The notes below the pieces were generated by a model, which was not told the origin of the DNA, did no database searches, and was given only the letters and a program-made list of their open reading frames with translations. A DNA stretch of 64,000 nt, taken from contig JANRID010000039.1 in assembly GCA_033765305.1 (NCBI GenBank), positions 1-64,000 on the forward strand, written 5' to 3'. Source of the stretch: RDXT01 sp033765305. Its GTDB lineage: Bacteria > Bacteroidota > Bacteroidia > J057. Shown in pieces: positions 26,481 through 36,200 of the stretch (positions are counted from its first letter, which is position 1; each line of letters opens with the position of its first letter). Made by a program: the position numbers and the translations under genes.

Positions 26481-27707
26481 ATGCAGACTGCTACCCAACC
26501 TCCGCGCTCTCCTTACCTCATGGTGCTGGTCGCCGCGCTGGGGTATTTCGTCGATCTGTACGATCTGACCCTCTTCAACATCGTTAAAAAGGAGAGCCTG
26601 CTGGCGCTGGGCTTTTCCGGCCAGGCCCTGCTCGACCAGGAGATCAGCCTGTTCAACTACCAGATGCTGGGCATGATGCTCGGCGGCCTGCTCTGGGGCA
26701 TCCTCGGCGACCGCCGGGGCCGGGTGTCGGTGCTGTTCGGCTCCATCCTGCTCTATTCCGTTGCCAATATCGCCAACGCCTTCATTGTCAACATCTCCCA
26801 GTACGCTATCCTGCGTTTCATTGCCGGGGTGGGCCTCGCTGGCGAGCTGGGTGCCGGCATTACCCTCGTCTCCGAGACCCTGCACCGCGAAAAACGCGGC
26901 TATGGCACCATGATCATCGTCACCCTGGGCGCCCTGGGCGCGGTAGTCGCCTCGCAGGTGGGGCGGCTCTTCGGCTGGCAGAACGCCTACCTCATCGGCG
27001 GCGGTCTGGGCCTGGCCCTGCTGCTGCTGCGCGCCGGCACCTTCGAGTCGGGCATGTACCACAGCATGCGCAGCCAGCAGGTGGCCAAAGGCAATTTCTT
27101 CCAGCTCTTCTATCCGCGCGAGCGCCTGCTGCGCTACCTCAGCTGCATCGCCATCGGCCTGCCGATCTGGTTTGCGGTGGGCATCCTCGTCAACCTTTCC
27201 GACCGCTTCGGCGCTGCCAGGGGCATCGCGGAGCCCGTCGTCGTCGGGACGAGCGTTTCCTTTGCCTATATCGGCCTTTCGGCAGGCGACCTGCTGAGCG
27301 GGCTCATGAGCCAGTGGCTGCGCAGCCGCCGCCGGACCATCTTCATCTTCCTGGCGCTGAGCGCCCTGCTGACGCTTTTGTACCTGTATTTGCCCGGCCT
27401 CGGGCTGGGTGCTTTCTATGCGCTCTGCCTGCTGCTGGGCGTCGCCACCGGCTACTGGGCCGTATTCGTCACCAATGCCTCCGAGCAGTTCGGCACCAAC
27501 CTCCGCTCTACTGCCACCAACACCGTCCCCAATTTCGTGCGGGGCGCTGTAGTGCCCATTACCCTGAGCTTCAAATACTTGTCCGGGACGGCAGGTGTCG
27601 TGAACGCTGCGCTCATCGTGGGCGGCGTCTGCCTGGCCCTGGCCCTGGCGGCTACGTTCTACGTGGAGGAGACCTTCGGCAAGGACCTGGATTACGTGGA
27701 GCGCTGA
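26481..27707 (+). CDS. MFS transporter (sugar/metabolite:H+ symporter type)
   Basis: 408 residues, about 12 hydrophobic spans. The loop between helices 2 and 3 carries the MFS signature GDRRGRVSV, and YFVDLYDLTLFN at helix 1 matches the 'xDxYDLxLF' start of metabolite:H+ symporters. RFIAGVGLAGELGAG in helix 4 supports the same group. The ASEQFGTNLRSTATNTVPNFVRG segment near helix 11 resembles the 'AELFPTRxRxT' motif. A TACCTTCG box at 26451-26458 precedes the gene. Substrate unknown. About 220 bases follow without a gene apart from a palindrome. Confidence 0.85.
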   Translation: MQTATQPPRSPYLMVLVAALGYFVDLYDLTLFNIVKKESLLALGFSGQALLDQEISLFNYQMLGMMLGGLLWGILGDRRGRVSVLFGSILLYSVANIANAFIVNISQYAILRFIAGVGLAGELGAGITLVSETLHREKRGYGTMIIVTLGALGAVVASQVGRLFGWQNAYLIGGGLGLALLLLRAGTFESGMYHSMRSQQVAKGNFFQLFYPRERLLRYLSCIAIGLPIWFAVGILVNLSDRFGAARGIAEPVVVGTSVSFAYIGLSAGDLLSGLMSQWLRSRRRTIFIFLALSALLTLLYLYLPGLGLGAFYALCLLLGVATGYWAVFVTNASEQFGTNLRSTATNTVPNFVRGAVVPITLSFKYLSGTAGVVNAALIVGGVCLALALAATFYVEETFGKDLDYVER

Positions 27708-27853
27708 GGAAGCCAAGGCGCAAATAGCTCAGGAAGCTGCTGCAGGCCGACGACTTCCACGCCGTCCCTGGCCGGAAAAGGCGCATGGACCGGAGCTGCC
27801 ATCAGGTGTATCCTCTCTATACAGCGCAACCGCGCAGCGTGTCCGGCTGCCCT

Positions 27854-27883
27854 GAAAATCAGTGAAGCGCTTCACTGATTTTC
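27854..27883. repeat. 30-bp perfect palindrome between convergent genes
   Basis: Two 15-base halves (GAAAATCAGTGAAGC and its exact reverse complement) meet without a loop. It is AT-richer than the terminator hairpins. It sits between the ends of the MFS gene (27707) and the dehalogenase-like gene (27927), so it may terminate both transcripts, but the core TGAAGCGCTTCA also resembles a LacI-type operator. Confidence 0.75.
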
Positions 27884-27926
27884 GGGTGCATAGCCAGTAT
27901 GCCCTGCAGATCCAAGTGCTGCGGCC

Positions 27927-28838
27927 TCAGGCGCTGCGCAGCTGCGCCCAGACGCGCCGCACGGAGGCGGCGATCTCGTCCGGCACTTCTTCCTGGAGAA
28001 AATGCCCGCCCTGGGTTTCGGTCACGCGGGCCTGCGGCAGCAGTTCGCGCTGCCGCTTGAGTGCGCGCCCCAGCACCGGGTCCTTGAGCCCCCAGACGAT
28101 TTCCGCCGGTCCCCGGAAGGCGGCGGCATATTCGGCGACCCGGCGCAGCGCGGGCACGCTGGGGTGCTCCAGCGAGTCGGGCACCATGCGGGCCATAGCC
28201 AGCGGTGCCGCGTTGCGGCGCAGGCCCCGCAGCGGGTAGCGGTACGCCCGCGACACCTCGCCCCGGATCGAAGCCGGATCGCCCTGGGCCCGGCCCAGAT
28301 CGCGCTGCGGGAAGCCCAGCACCCGGAAGGCCAGCTCGCTCAGCAGCGGCTGCCGGGCAAAGCGGTGAAATGCGGTAGGCTTGAAGCCTTCGCGCGGCGG
28401 ACCCAGCACCGTATTGAGAATCACCGCGCCCCGCATGAGCGAAGGCCGGTCGGCCAGGGCGCGCATGCCCACCGGACCGCCCCAGTCCTGCCCGACAAAG
28501 ATCAGCTGCTCCAGCGCCAGCTGATCCAGCAGGCTGCCCAGCCAGGCCGCATGCGCATCCAGCTGATGCGCGCGCAGATCCTGCGGCTTGTCCGAAAATC
28601 CCAGGCCGATGAGGTCCGGAACGATAATCCGCAGCGGCTCATCCGCCAGCGCCGAGATGATTTTCCGGTACAAAAAGCCCCAGGCAGGATTGCCGTGCAG
28701 CATCAGCACCGGGTAGCCATCGCCGAATTCCATCACATGCATGTGCCATTCGCCGGTTTTAGCCAGGTACCGGCGGGCCGGCTGGGGCATCTGGGCCGAA
28801 ATCCAGTCCGGCATCGGGGGAGGGGGATACGTCTGCAT
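27927..28838 (-). CDS. Haloalkane dehalogenase-like alpha/beta hydrolase
   Basis: 303 residues from the ATG at 28838 (MQTYPPPPMPDW); a TTG at 28853 extends it by five codons. HGNPAWGFLYRKII is the oxyanion and halide-binding start of haloalkane dehalogenases (HGNPTSSYLWR-like, but Trp for the usual residue after Ala). FVGQDWGGPVG supplies an Asp nucleophile at the elbow instead of Ser, and TQGGHFLQEEVPDEIA carries the catalytic His. Family enzymes remove halides from haloalkanes by hydrolysis, though related members are epoxide hydrolases or esterases. It is the last gene of a three-gene minus-strand run with a pyruvate-kinase-like gene and an MFS carrier. Confidence 0.78.
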   Translation of the reverse strand: MQTYPPPPMPDWISAQMPQPARRYLAKTGEWHMHVMEFGDGYPVLMLHGNPAWGFLYRKIISALADEPLRIIVPDLIGLGFSDKPQDLRAHQLDAHAAWLGSLLDQLALEQLIFVGQDWGGPVGMRALADRPSLMRGAVILNTVLGPPREGFKPTAFHRFARQPLLSELAFRVLGFPQRDLGRAQGDPASIRGEVSRAYRYPLRGLRRNAAPLAMARMVPDSLEHPSVPALRRVAEYAAAFRGPAEIVWGLKDPVLGRALKRQRELLPQARVTETQGGHFLQEEVPDEIAASVRRVWAQLRSA

Positions 28839-28853
28839 GCCCCAACATAGCAA

Positions 28854-30755
28854 TTATCCTACAGAAAACCGCCATGCGAGGCCCAATTCGCGGAGCATGG
28901 AGCGCTTTTTCCGCTGATGCGCCTGCATGCGGCGCAGGATATTGTCCAGGGTGCGCACGGCCTGCACGATGTGCGGGCCCTTGTTGAGCATGACGCACTC
29001 GGCGCGGTGGCCCATGGCAGCATCAGTGATCTCGGCGCGGGACGGAATGCCGGTCTGGGCCAGGGTTTCGAGCACCTGGGTCGCCCAGATGACGGGGATA
29101 TGTGCAGCTTCGCAGATCCAGAGAATTTCCTCCTGCACCTCGGCCAGGCGCTCGTAGCCGCATTCGACGGCCAGATCGCCGCGGGCGATCATGATCCCGC
29201 AGCTGGGCACGCGCATGAGGGCCAGCAGCATTTCGGGCAGCTGCTCGAAGCCGTGGCGGGTCTCGATTTTGAGCACGATGGCGGGCTGCACGCCGCCGGC
29301 AGCCTGGAGCTGGCTTTCGAGGTGCAGCACATCGTCGGCGGAATTGGCGAAGGACAGCGCCACGATATCCGCATGCTGGACGATAAAGCGCAGATCCTCA
29401 TGGTCTTTGGCGGTGAGTGCCGTCAGGCGGAGCTGGCTTTCGGGCAGGTTGATGCCTTTGTCGGCGCGCAGGTTCCGCCCGCTTTCCCGCACCTGGGTGA
29501 TGCGGACCCGGATCGTGCCGCGCTCCACCTGCTCGATGATGCCCCCGATCTTGCCGTCGTCGAACCAGATCGACTCGCCGGGCTGCACATCGTCGAAGAC
29601 CTCCGGCAGCGAGCAGCCGATCCGGGCGGGATGGATCGCCAGCCCCTCGGCATTGCGGACGGCATTGACGCCGAATTCCTGATCGCGGGTGAGGATGAGC
29701 GGATCGCCTTCCTTGAGCAGAATGAAGCCTGGCTCGCCGGAAAATGCGCCTACCGGCGCGATCACGGGCTGCTCCTCGGTTTCCTCCCGGCGGAACAGCT
29801 GCAGGCGGGTTCCGGGCGCGATGTAGGCAGTCTGGTCACATTCCAGCACAGCTCCGGCGGGGCTTGCCTCCGTCACCCGGACCTTGCGCATGCGGTCGCG
29901 GGTATCGAGGAAGGAAAGCTTGTCGCCGGGCTGGAGCCGCCGGAGGAATTCGCTGCGTACGGGCAGCGGCGTCATGCCGGGCACCTGGGGCTGCGGATGG
30001 GTTTCAGGATAGAGCCAGATCCGGGCGGGAGCCGTAAGCCTGCCGTAGAGATCCCGTTCCGGGCGGATTTTGACGACAGCAGGCTCCGGGCTTACGGGGC
30101 CGGTGCGCAGCTTGGGGCCGGCCAGGTCCATCAGGATCTTGCAGGGCAGGCCGGTTTCCGCTTCAGCCTTCCGCAGGTTGCGGATCATGCCGGCCCAGGC
30201 TTCGGGGCCGTCGTGGGCGCAGTTGATCCGCATGCAGTTCATCCCCTGACGGAGCAGGTCCAGCACCAGCTGCTCATTCGAAGCGGCTTCGGACGGCATG
30301 GTGACCATGATGCGCACATTGCGGTCGCGGATGGGCGCGCCGAGCAGTGCCTCCGTATGCTGCTCGATATACCGGGCACCGTCCTCGAAGCCGACGGGGC
30401 AGGGCGATTCGAAGGATTCGGCGTGGAGGTCGGGGCGGATGCGGCACAGGAAGCGGAGCACCGCCTCGATGGAAGCCTGCACATGCGCCTCGGCTCTGCC
30501 GAGGGAAGAAAGCCCCATGCGGCTGAGGCGGGGCTGCAGGCTGCGCAGATCGCGGCGGCGGAAAGCCAGATAGTGCAGCAGGTTGGCGGCGCTGGCACGG
30601 TAGGAAGGATGCACTGGATCGAGCAGCCCTTCCGACTGTGCGCCGAAAGCCAGCACTTCCATGCGCATATCCCGCAGGAGGCCAATCAGTTCGGCAATTT
30701 CAGCATCTGTATGGGTATCCTGGCGGGCGGTGCGCCCATCGGCATTGGGTGTCAT
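28854..30755 (-). CDS. Atypical pyruvate kinase with N-terminal extension and no C-terminal domain
   Basis: 633 residues. Residues 1-130 are a helical extension of unknown function (EIAELIGLLRDMRMEVLAFG, SAANLLHYLAFRRRDLRSL). Pyruvate-kinase blocks start at VRIMVTMPSEA and include MRINCAHDGPEAW, KILMDLAGPKLRTG, SIWFDDGKIGG, KGINLPESQL, IVALSFANSADDV, VLKIETRHGFEQLPEML, MIARGDLAVECG and IWATQVLETLAQTGIPSRAEITDAA. The usual MLSGETA is replaced by CVMLNKGPHI, and the C-terminal allosteric domain is missing. The B-domain region is enlarged. It likely transfers phosphate between PEP and ADP or a related phosphoryl donor, but activity is not certain. Confidence 0.78.
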   Translation of the reverse strand: MTPNADGRTARQDTHTDAEIAELIGLLRDMRMEVLAFGAQSEGLLDPVHPSYRASAANLLHYLAFRRRDLRSLQPRLSRMGLSSLGRAEAHVQASIEAVLRFLCRIRPDLHAESFESPCPVGFEDGARYIEQHTEALLGAPIRDRNVRIMVTMPSEAASNEQLVLDLLRQGMNCMRINCAHDGPEAWAGMIRNLRKAEAETGLPCKILMDLAGPKLRTGPVSPEPAVVKIRPERDLYGRLTAPARIWLYPETHPQPQVPGMTPLPVRSEFLRRLQPGDKLSFLDTRDRMRKVRVTEASPAGAVLECDQTAYIAPGTRLQLFRREETEEQPVIAPVGAFSGEPGFILLKEGDPLILTRDQEFGVNAVRNAEGLAIHPARIGCSLPEVFDDVQPGESIWFDDGKIGGIIEQVERGTIRVRITQVRESGRNLRADKGINLPESQLRLTALTAKDHEDLRFIVQHADIVALSFANSADDVLHLESQLQAAGGVQPAIVLKIETRHGFEQLPEMLLALMRVPSCGIMIARGDLAVECGYERLAEVQEEILWICEAAHIPVIWATQVLETLAQTGIPSRAEITDAAMGHRAECVMLNKGPHIVQAVRTLDNILRRMQAHQRKKRSMLRELGLAWRFSVG

Positions 30756-30837
30756 ATCCGGTCGGTTCGCTCCTCATAGATACGGGTTTTGCCGCGAATC
30801 CCCGCATGATTTTGCGCATCGGCTGCGCCGCAGCTGC

Positions 30838-31977
30838 TCAGTGCCTGCGCAGCAGGGCGGCGGCCAGCAGGGCCAGGGCAACCATGAGGCTCAGCGCCAT
30901 GCGGAGGCCCAGCTGATCGCCGATGAGGCCCAGCAGCGGCGGGCCGCCCATGAAGCCCAGAAAGCCGATCGAGGTGACGGCTGCGATGCCCCTGGACGCC
31001 GGCACGCCCGGCGTATTGGCTGCGGCGCGGAATACAATCGGCACGACGCAGGAGTAGCCCAGCCCGGCGAGGGTAAAACCGGCAATTGCCTGGCCGGGCG
31101 TAGCCGCCAGCACGGCGGCCAGCATGCCCGCAGCGCCCAGCAGGGCGCCGCCGACCGAAATCTGCCGGCTGCCGAAGCGTGCGATCAGGGTATCGCCGGA
31201 GAAGCGGCCTGCGGTCATCGCCAGCGAGAACCCCGCGTAGGCCAGCCCGGCCGAGCTTTCGCCTGCGCCCAGGTAGTCCCGCAGCAGCACGGCGCTCCAG
31301 TCGGCAATTGCGCCTTCCCCCGTCATGATGCACAGCCCGATGAGCGCCAGAATGAGCAGGCTGCGGCCCGGCAGCTCGAATCCGCCCCCGGCGCCGGCCT
31401 CGTTGGGCATGCCCTGGTACTCCCGGTGAAAGAGCAGCGCCGCACTCAGCACCATCACCAGCGCAGTAAGCATCATGCCCCCGAAGAGCGAGAGGCCCGC
31501 CTGCACCTGCAGGCCGCCCAGCAGGGCGCCTGCCATGCCGCCGATGCTGAACATCCCATGGCAGGAAGCAATGATCTGGATGCCGTCGCGCTGCTCGATG
31601 GCGCTGACGGCGGTATTGACGGCTACGCCTCCGGCGCCATTCGTCAGGCCTGCCAGCAGCAGCCATACGAATAGGCTGGGCGCATCCTGGGCCAGGCCCG
31701 CAAATGGCACGACAAGAGCGAAGAGGCTGATGCTGCCCCAGGCCGCCAGGCCGGTAGGGATGCGGCTCAGCACGGCGCCGGAAAAAAGAATCGCCAGAAA
31801 AATCCCGGCCGGCAGGCCGATCATGGCCAGGCCCAGCTCGCCTTCCGTCAGGCCGAGGCTGGTTTTGACCTCTGCAATCCGGGCTACCCAGTTGCCGAAG
31901 AGCACCGCCAGCAGGAAGAACAGGTAGCCTCCTGCCAGGGCGCTCCGGTGGGAGAAGAATGCCAGCAGCACTTTCAT
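30838..31977 (-). CDS. MFS transporter (YbjJ-like)
   Basis: 379 residues with about 12 hydrophobic spans. Contains the family's NGAGGVAVNTAVSAIEQ segment after helix 3-4 and the HGMFSIGGMAGALLGG motif of YbjJ/FucP-like carriers. It has a -7 box TATCTTTG 29 bp before the ATG and leads an operon with the pyruvate-kinase-like and dehalogenase-like genes (gaps 82 and 15 bp). The substrate is unknown; the grouping suggests uptake or efflux of a small organic compound that the two enzymes process. Confidence 0.82.
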   Translation of the reverse strand: MKVLLAFFSHRSALAGGYLFFLLAVLFGNWVARIAEVKTSLGLTEGELGLAMIGLPAGIFLAILFSGAVLSRIPTGLAAWGSISLFALVVPFAGLAQDAPSLFVWLLLAGLTNGAGGVAVNTAVSAIEQRDGIQIIASCHGMFSIGGMAGALLGGLQVQAGLSLFGGMMLTALVMVLSAALLFHREYQGMPNEAGAGGGFELPGRSLLILALIGLCIMTGEGAIADWSAVLLRDYLGAGESSAGLAYAGFSLAMTAGRFSGDTLIARFGSRQISVGGALLGAAGMLAAVLAATPGQAIAGFTLAGLGYSCVVPIVFRAAANTPGVPASRGIAAVTSIGFLGFMGGPPLLGLIGDQLGLRMALSLMVALALLAAALLRRH

Positions 31978-32005
31978 ATCGGTGCACGCTCAACAATGTG
32001 CGCCG

Positions 32006-32013
32006 CAAAGATA
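32006..32013 (-). promoter_or_regulatory. -7 promoter box of the MFS operon (TATCTTTG)
   Basis: The minus strand reads TATCTTTG, an exact match to TAnnTTTG, 29 bp upstream of the carrier ATG at 31977. No -33 match at the usual distance. Confidence 0.6.
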
Positions 32014-32056
32014 CCGCCTGCAGGAGGCGGCCCGGCGCATTTTGTCCGGAAAAGCC

Positions 32057-32087
32057 TTGCACAATTCGGAGGAAGGCCCTACCTTCG
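32057..32087 (+). promoter_or_regulatory. Promoter of tRNA-Gly
   Basis: TTGC at 32057-32060, 19 bases, then TACCTTCG at 32080-32087, the same layout as the VapBC promoter. The tRNA begins 13 bases after the box. Confidence 0.55.
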
Positions 32088-32099
32088 TCGTCCGATCCT

Positions 32100-32172
32100 G
32101 CGGGAATAGCTCAGTTGGTAGAGCATCAGCTTCCCAAGCTGAGGGTCGCGAGTTCGAATCTCGTTTCCCGCT
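32100..32172 (+). tRNA. tRNA-Gly (anticodon CCC)
   Basis: A full cloverleaf folds: acceptor GCGGGAA with TTCCCGC, D arm GCTC/GAGC, anticodon stem TCAGC/GCTGA with loop TTCCCAA (anticodon CCC, reading GGG), and T arm GCGAG TTCGAAT CTCGT. The discriminator base is T and CCA is not encoded, so it is added after transcription. The body is nearly the same as common Bacteroidota tRNA-Gly sequences. Confidence 0.93.
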
Positions 32173-32178
32173 CATGGC

Positions 32179-32203
32179 ACAGGTGCCCTTCCGGGGCGCC
32201 TGT
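32179..32203. terminator. Hairpin between tRNA-Gly and the YpfJ-like gene
   Basis: A 10-bp stem with one G-T wobble (ACAGGTGCCC with GGGCGCCTGT) around a 5-base loop, followed by TTTCC, seven bases after the tRNA end and eight bases before the end of the convergent protease gene. Confidence 0.6.
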
Positions 32204-32210
32204 TTCCGTT

Positions 32211-33071
32211 TCAGAGCTGACGGGCGCCGAAGGTGTCGCCCTGGCGCATATCGCCGGTTTTAAGGCCTTTGAGAAACCAGCGCATGCGCTGCTCGGAGGT
32301 GCCGTGCGTAAACGACTCCGGCACTACATAGCCCTGGGCCTGCATCTGGAGGCGGTCGTCGCCGATGGCCTGGGCGGCGCGCAGCGCCTCTTCGACATCG
32401 CCTTCTTCGAGGATGTTTTTCATCTGCTGGGCATGGTGGGCCCAGACCCCGGCATAAAAGTCGGCCTGCAGCTCGACCCGCACCGAGAGCTGGTTCTGGC
32501 GCTCCTGGCTGATGCGCCCGCGCTGGGCGTCCACCTGCGAGAGGGTGCCGAGGAGGTTCTGCACATGGTGGCCCACCTCGTGGGAGATCACATAGGCCAT
32601 GGCGAAGTCGCCGGCGGCGCCGAAGCGGTTTTTCAGTTCGCCGTAAAACGACAGGTCGATGTAGATCTTCTCATCGGCGGGGCAGTAGAACGGCCCGGTG
32701 GCTGCGGAGGCGAAGCCGCAGGCAGATTGGGTGGAGCCGGAGAAGAGCACCAGCTTCGGAAGCCGGTAGGCGCTGCCGAGCACCTGGGGGAAGAGGGTGG
32801 CCCAGACATCCTCATTGTCCTTGAGCACTACGCCGACAAACTGGGCCAGGGCGTCCTCTTCGGGCGATGCGGCGGCAGGCGCGCTTTGCGCGTAGGGGTC
32901 GCTGCCGGCCTGCTGGAGGATCTGGGTGGGGTCCTGCCCGGTGAGCAGGGCAAACAATACCACGATGATGGTGCCGCCGATGCCGAGGCCTGCGCCTACG
33001 CGGCCTGTATTGCCGCCGCCCCGGCGGCGGTCTTCCACATTGGAACTGCCTTCACGGCCTTGCCAGCGCAT
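32211..33071 (-). CDS. Neutral zinc metallopeptidase (YpfJ family)
   Basis: 286 residues. The N-terminus (MRWQGREGSSNVEDRR) is the usual start of the family, followed by one membrane span (GAGLGIGGTIIVVLFALLTG). The peptidase core has PFYCPADEKIYIDLSFYGEL and the zinc motif HEVGHH (VISHEVGHHVQNLLG), with ELQADFYAGVWAHH downstream carrying further ligands. Two Cys (ACGFASAATGPFYCP) are conserved in the family. Physiological substrates are not known. A -7 box TATACTTG lies at 33108-33115. Confidence 0.9.
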   Translation of the reverse strand: MRWQGREGSSNVEDRRRGGGNTGRVGAGLGIGGTIIVVLFALLTGQDPTQILQQAGSDPYAQSAPAAASPEEDALAQFVGVVLKDNEDVWATLFPQVLGSAYRLPKLVLFSGSTQSACGFASAATGPFYCPADEKIYIDLSFYGELKNRFGAAGDFAMAYVISHEVGHHVQNLLGTLSQVDAQRGRISQERQNQLSVRVELQADFYAGVWAHHAQQMKNILEEGDVEEALRAAQAIGDDRLQMQAQGYVVPESFTHGTSEQRMRWFLKGLKTGDMRQGDTFGARQL

Positions 33072-33107
33072 ACAGAAGCAGGGTTAAGGGAGTGACGTTG
33101 GTGATGC

Positions 33108-33115
33108 AAGTATAT
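33108..33115 (-). promoter_or_regulatory. -7 promoter box of the YpfJ-like gene (TATACTTG)
   Basis: Minus strand reads TATACTTG, one base off TAnnTTTG, 36 bp before the ATG. Confidence 0.5.
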
Positions 33116-33262
33116 CCATTTCATGCGGAAACGCGAAATACCCCGCGGCTTTTCCGCCGCCTGCCGCCAGCTCCGCCAACTTTCCGCCTGGTCCGCTGTT
33201 TCCCCTTACAGATCCGCAAAACTCCGCCTGCGGCGCATTTCCCTACATCCCGGAATTGATTG

Positions 33263-33270
33263 TACCTTTG
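33263..33270 (+). promoter_or_regulatory. -7 promoter box of mfd (TACCTTTG), leaderless arrangement
   Basis: TACCTTTG is an exact TAnnTTTG match and ends only four bases before the GTG at 33275, so the transcript would start at or next to the start codon. Confidence 0.6.
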
Positions 33271-33274
33271 TCCT

Positions 33275-36200
33275 GTGAAAACCGAAACGCTCGTACAGCG
33301 CTATCAGGAGCACCCGGCACTCAAAGCCTTCGGCGAACGCCTCCACGCCGCCCAGGGCGGCCGCTTCCAGATCAAAGGACTGGCCGGCAGCCAGGCTGCC
33401 TTCATGATTGCGGCGCTGCACCGCATCGCCCACCGCAGCATCCTGGTCCTGCTCAACGACAAGGAAGAGGCGCTCTATTTCCAGAACGACCTCCAGACCC
33501 TGATGCCCCGCAAGGACATCCTCTATTTTCCCGCCTCCTACAAACGCCCCTACCAGATCGAGGAAGTGGACAATGCCAATGTCCTTCAGCGCGCCGAGGT
33601 CCTCAACGAGCTCAACCATACCCCTACCGGCCGGCAGGTGCTGATCACCTTCGCAGAAGCCCTCAATGAAAAGGTCATCAACCGCCGCTCCCTCCGCGAG
33701 CATACCGTGGACATCGAGGAAGGCGCGCTGCTCAATATGCAGGATGTGGTGGAACTGCTCGAAGGCTACGGCTTCGACCGGCAGGACTACGTCCTGGAGC
33801 CGGGGCAGTATGCCGTGCGCGGCGGGATTCTGGATGTGTTTTCCTTCGCCCAGGACATGCCCTACCGGGTGGAGCTCTTCGGCGAGCAGGTGGACAATAT
33901 CCGCACCTTCGACCCGGTGACGCAGATGTCGGACCAGAAGCTGAAGCGCATCTCGCTGATTCCCAATATCCAGCGCCAGCTGCTGCACGAGGAGCGGGTG
34001 TCGCTGCTGGAGTATGTCTCAGCCCGGACCATCGTCGTGTCGCGCAACCTGTCGTTTGTGGAGGCGGATCTGGAGCGCATGTTCGACAAGGCGTCGGTCT
34101 ATTACAGCAAGCTGCAGCAGGACAGCGGCGGCGCAGCCGCCAGCCGCAAGCCGGAGGAGCTGTACCTCTCTCCGGGCGCATTTGCGCAGGATCTCGGCGG
34201 CATGACGCTCGTCGAGCTGACGGGCACGCCCTGGGCCAGGCAGATCGACGAAACCCTCGAATGGCGCGGCAGCGCGCAGCCGGCCTTCCACAAGGAGTTC
34301 AACCTTCTGGCCGAGCATCTCAAGGCCAATACCCGCGAAGGATACGCCAACTACGTCTGCTCCGACAGCGACAAGCAGATTCTGCGGCTGCAGGAAATTT
34401 TCGCCGAGGTGGATCCGGAGGTGCAGTTTACCGGCCTGCCCGGCGAGCTGCATGAAGGCTTCCGCGACCCGCAGCTCAGCCTGGCCTGCTACACCGACCA
34501 CCAGATTTTCGACCGTTACCACCGCTACAAAAGCCGGAGCAATGCCAGCCGCACCCAGGCGCTGACGCTGCGCGAGCTGCGGGAACTCAACCCCGGCGAC
34601 TATGTGGTGCACGTGAGCCACGGCATCGGGCAGTATGCAGGCCTGCATACCATCCAGGTGGGGGAGTTCACGCAGGAGGCCGTCAAGATCATCTACAAAA
34701 ACGGGGATGCCATCTTTGTGAATGTCAACGCATTGCACAAAGTCTCCAAATATACCGGCAAAGAAGGCGCGGCCCCGCAGCTGAGCAAGCTCGGCTCGCC
34801 GGCCTGGGCCAAAACCAAGGCCCAGACCAAAGCCCGCATCAAGGAGCTGGCCTTCGACATTGTGGAGCTCTATGCCCGGCGCAAGGCCTCGCCCGGCTTC
34901 GCCTTCAGCCGCGACTCCTACCTGCAGCGCGAGCTGGAGGCGTCCTTCATGTACGAGGACACGCCCGACCAGGTCCGGACCACCGAGGAGGTCAAGCAGG
35001 ACATGGAAAGCCCCCACCCGATGGACCGGCTCATCTGCGGCGATGTGGGCTTCGGCAAAACGGAAATCGCCATCCGGGCCGCCTTCAAGGCCGCCCTCGA
35101 CGGCAAGCAGACCGCCGTGCTCGTGCCTACGACCATTCTTGCCATTCAGCATTACAAAACCTTCAGCCAGCGCATGAAGGATATGCCGGTGGCGGTGGAC
35201 TATATCAACCGCTTCAAAAGCGCGGCCCAGATCAAGGAGACGCTGGAAAAAGTGGCGTCGGGGCAGGTGGAAATCCTCATCGGCACGCACCGCCTGGTGT
35301 CGCAGGATGTGAAATTCAAGGACCTGGGCCTCCTGATCATCGACGAGGAGCAGCGATTCGGGGTAGGGGTGAAGGAAAAGCTGAAGCTGATGCGCGCCCA
35401 GATCGATACGCTCACCCTGACGGCTACACCCATTCCCCGGACCCTCGAATTTTCCCTCGCCGGGATCCGCGATCTCTCGGTCATCACCACCGCTCCGCCC
35501 AACCGCCAGCCCATCGAGACGCAGGTTGTGCCTTTTTCGCCTACGGTCATCCGGGATGCGATCACCTACGAGCTGAAGCGCGGCGGGCAGGTGTTTTTCA
35601 TCCATCCCCGGGTCAAGGACATCGAAGAAGTCGCAGCGGCGATCAAAAAGCTCACGCCCGATGCCCGCATCGGCATCGGCCACGGCCAGATGACCGGCCC
35701 CAAGCTGGAGCAGGTGATGGTCAACTTCATCGAAGGCGCCTACGATGTGCTCATCGCCACCACGATTGTGGAGTCGGGCCTGGACATTCCCAATGCGAAC
35801 ACCATCATCATCAACGACGCCAACCACTACGGCCTGGCGGAGCTGCACCAGATGCGGGGCCGCGTAGGCCGCTCGAACCGCAAGGCCTTCTGCTACCTCC
35901 TGGCGCCGCCGGAGATTTCCCTCACCCAGGACGCCCGCAAGCGCCTCAAGGCGATGGAGGAATTCGCCGATCTCGGCAGCGGCTTCCACATTGCCCTGCG
36001 CGACCTCGACATCCGGGGCGCCGGCGACCTGCTCGGCGGGGAACAAAGCGGCTTCATCTCTGAAATCGGCTACGAGCTGTACCACAGCATCCTCGATGAA
36101 GCGGTGCGGGAGCTGAAGGAAGAGCATTTCTCCGATGTGTTCTCCGAGGAGCTGAAAGCACGGAACAAGGTCTGGGTGGAGGACTGCAAGGTGGACCTGG

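Noticed and set aside
28917..30779. 620-codon plus frame opposite the pyruvate kinase gene
   Set aside because: The minus frame carries all pyruvate-kinase motifs; this one has none.
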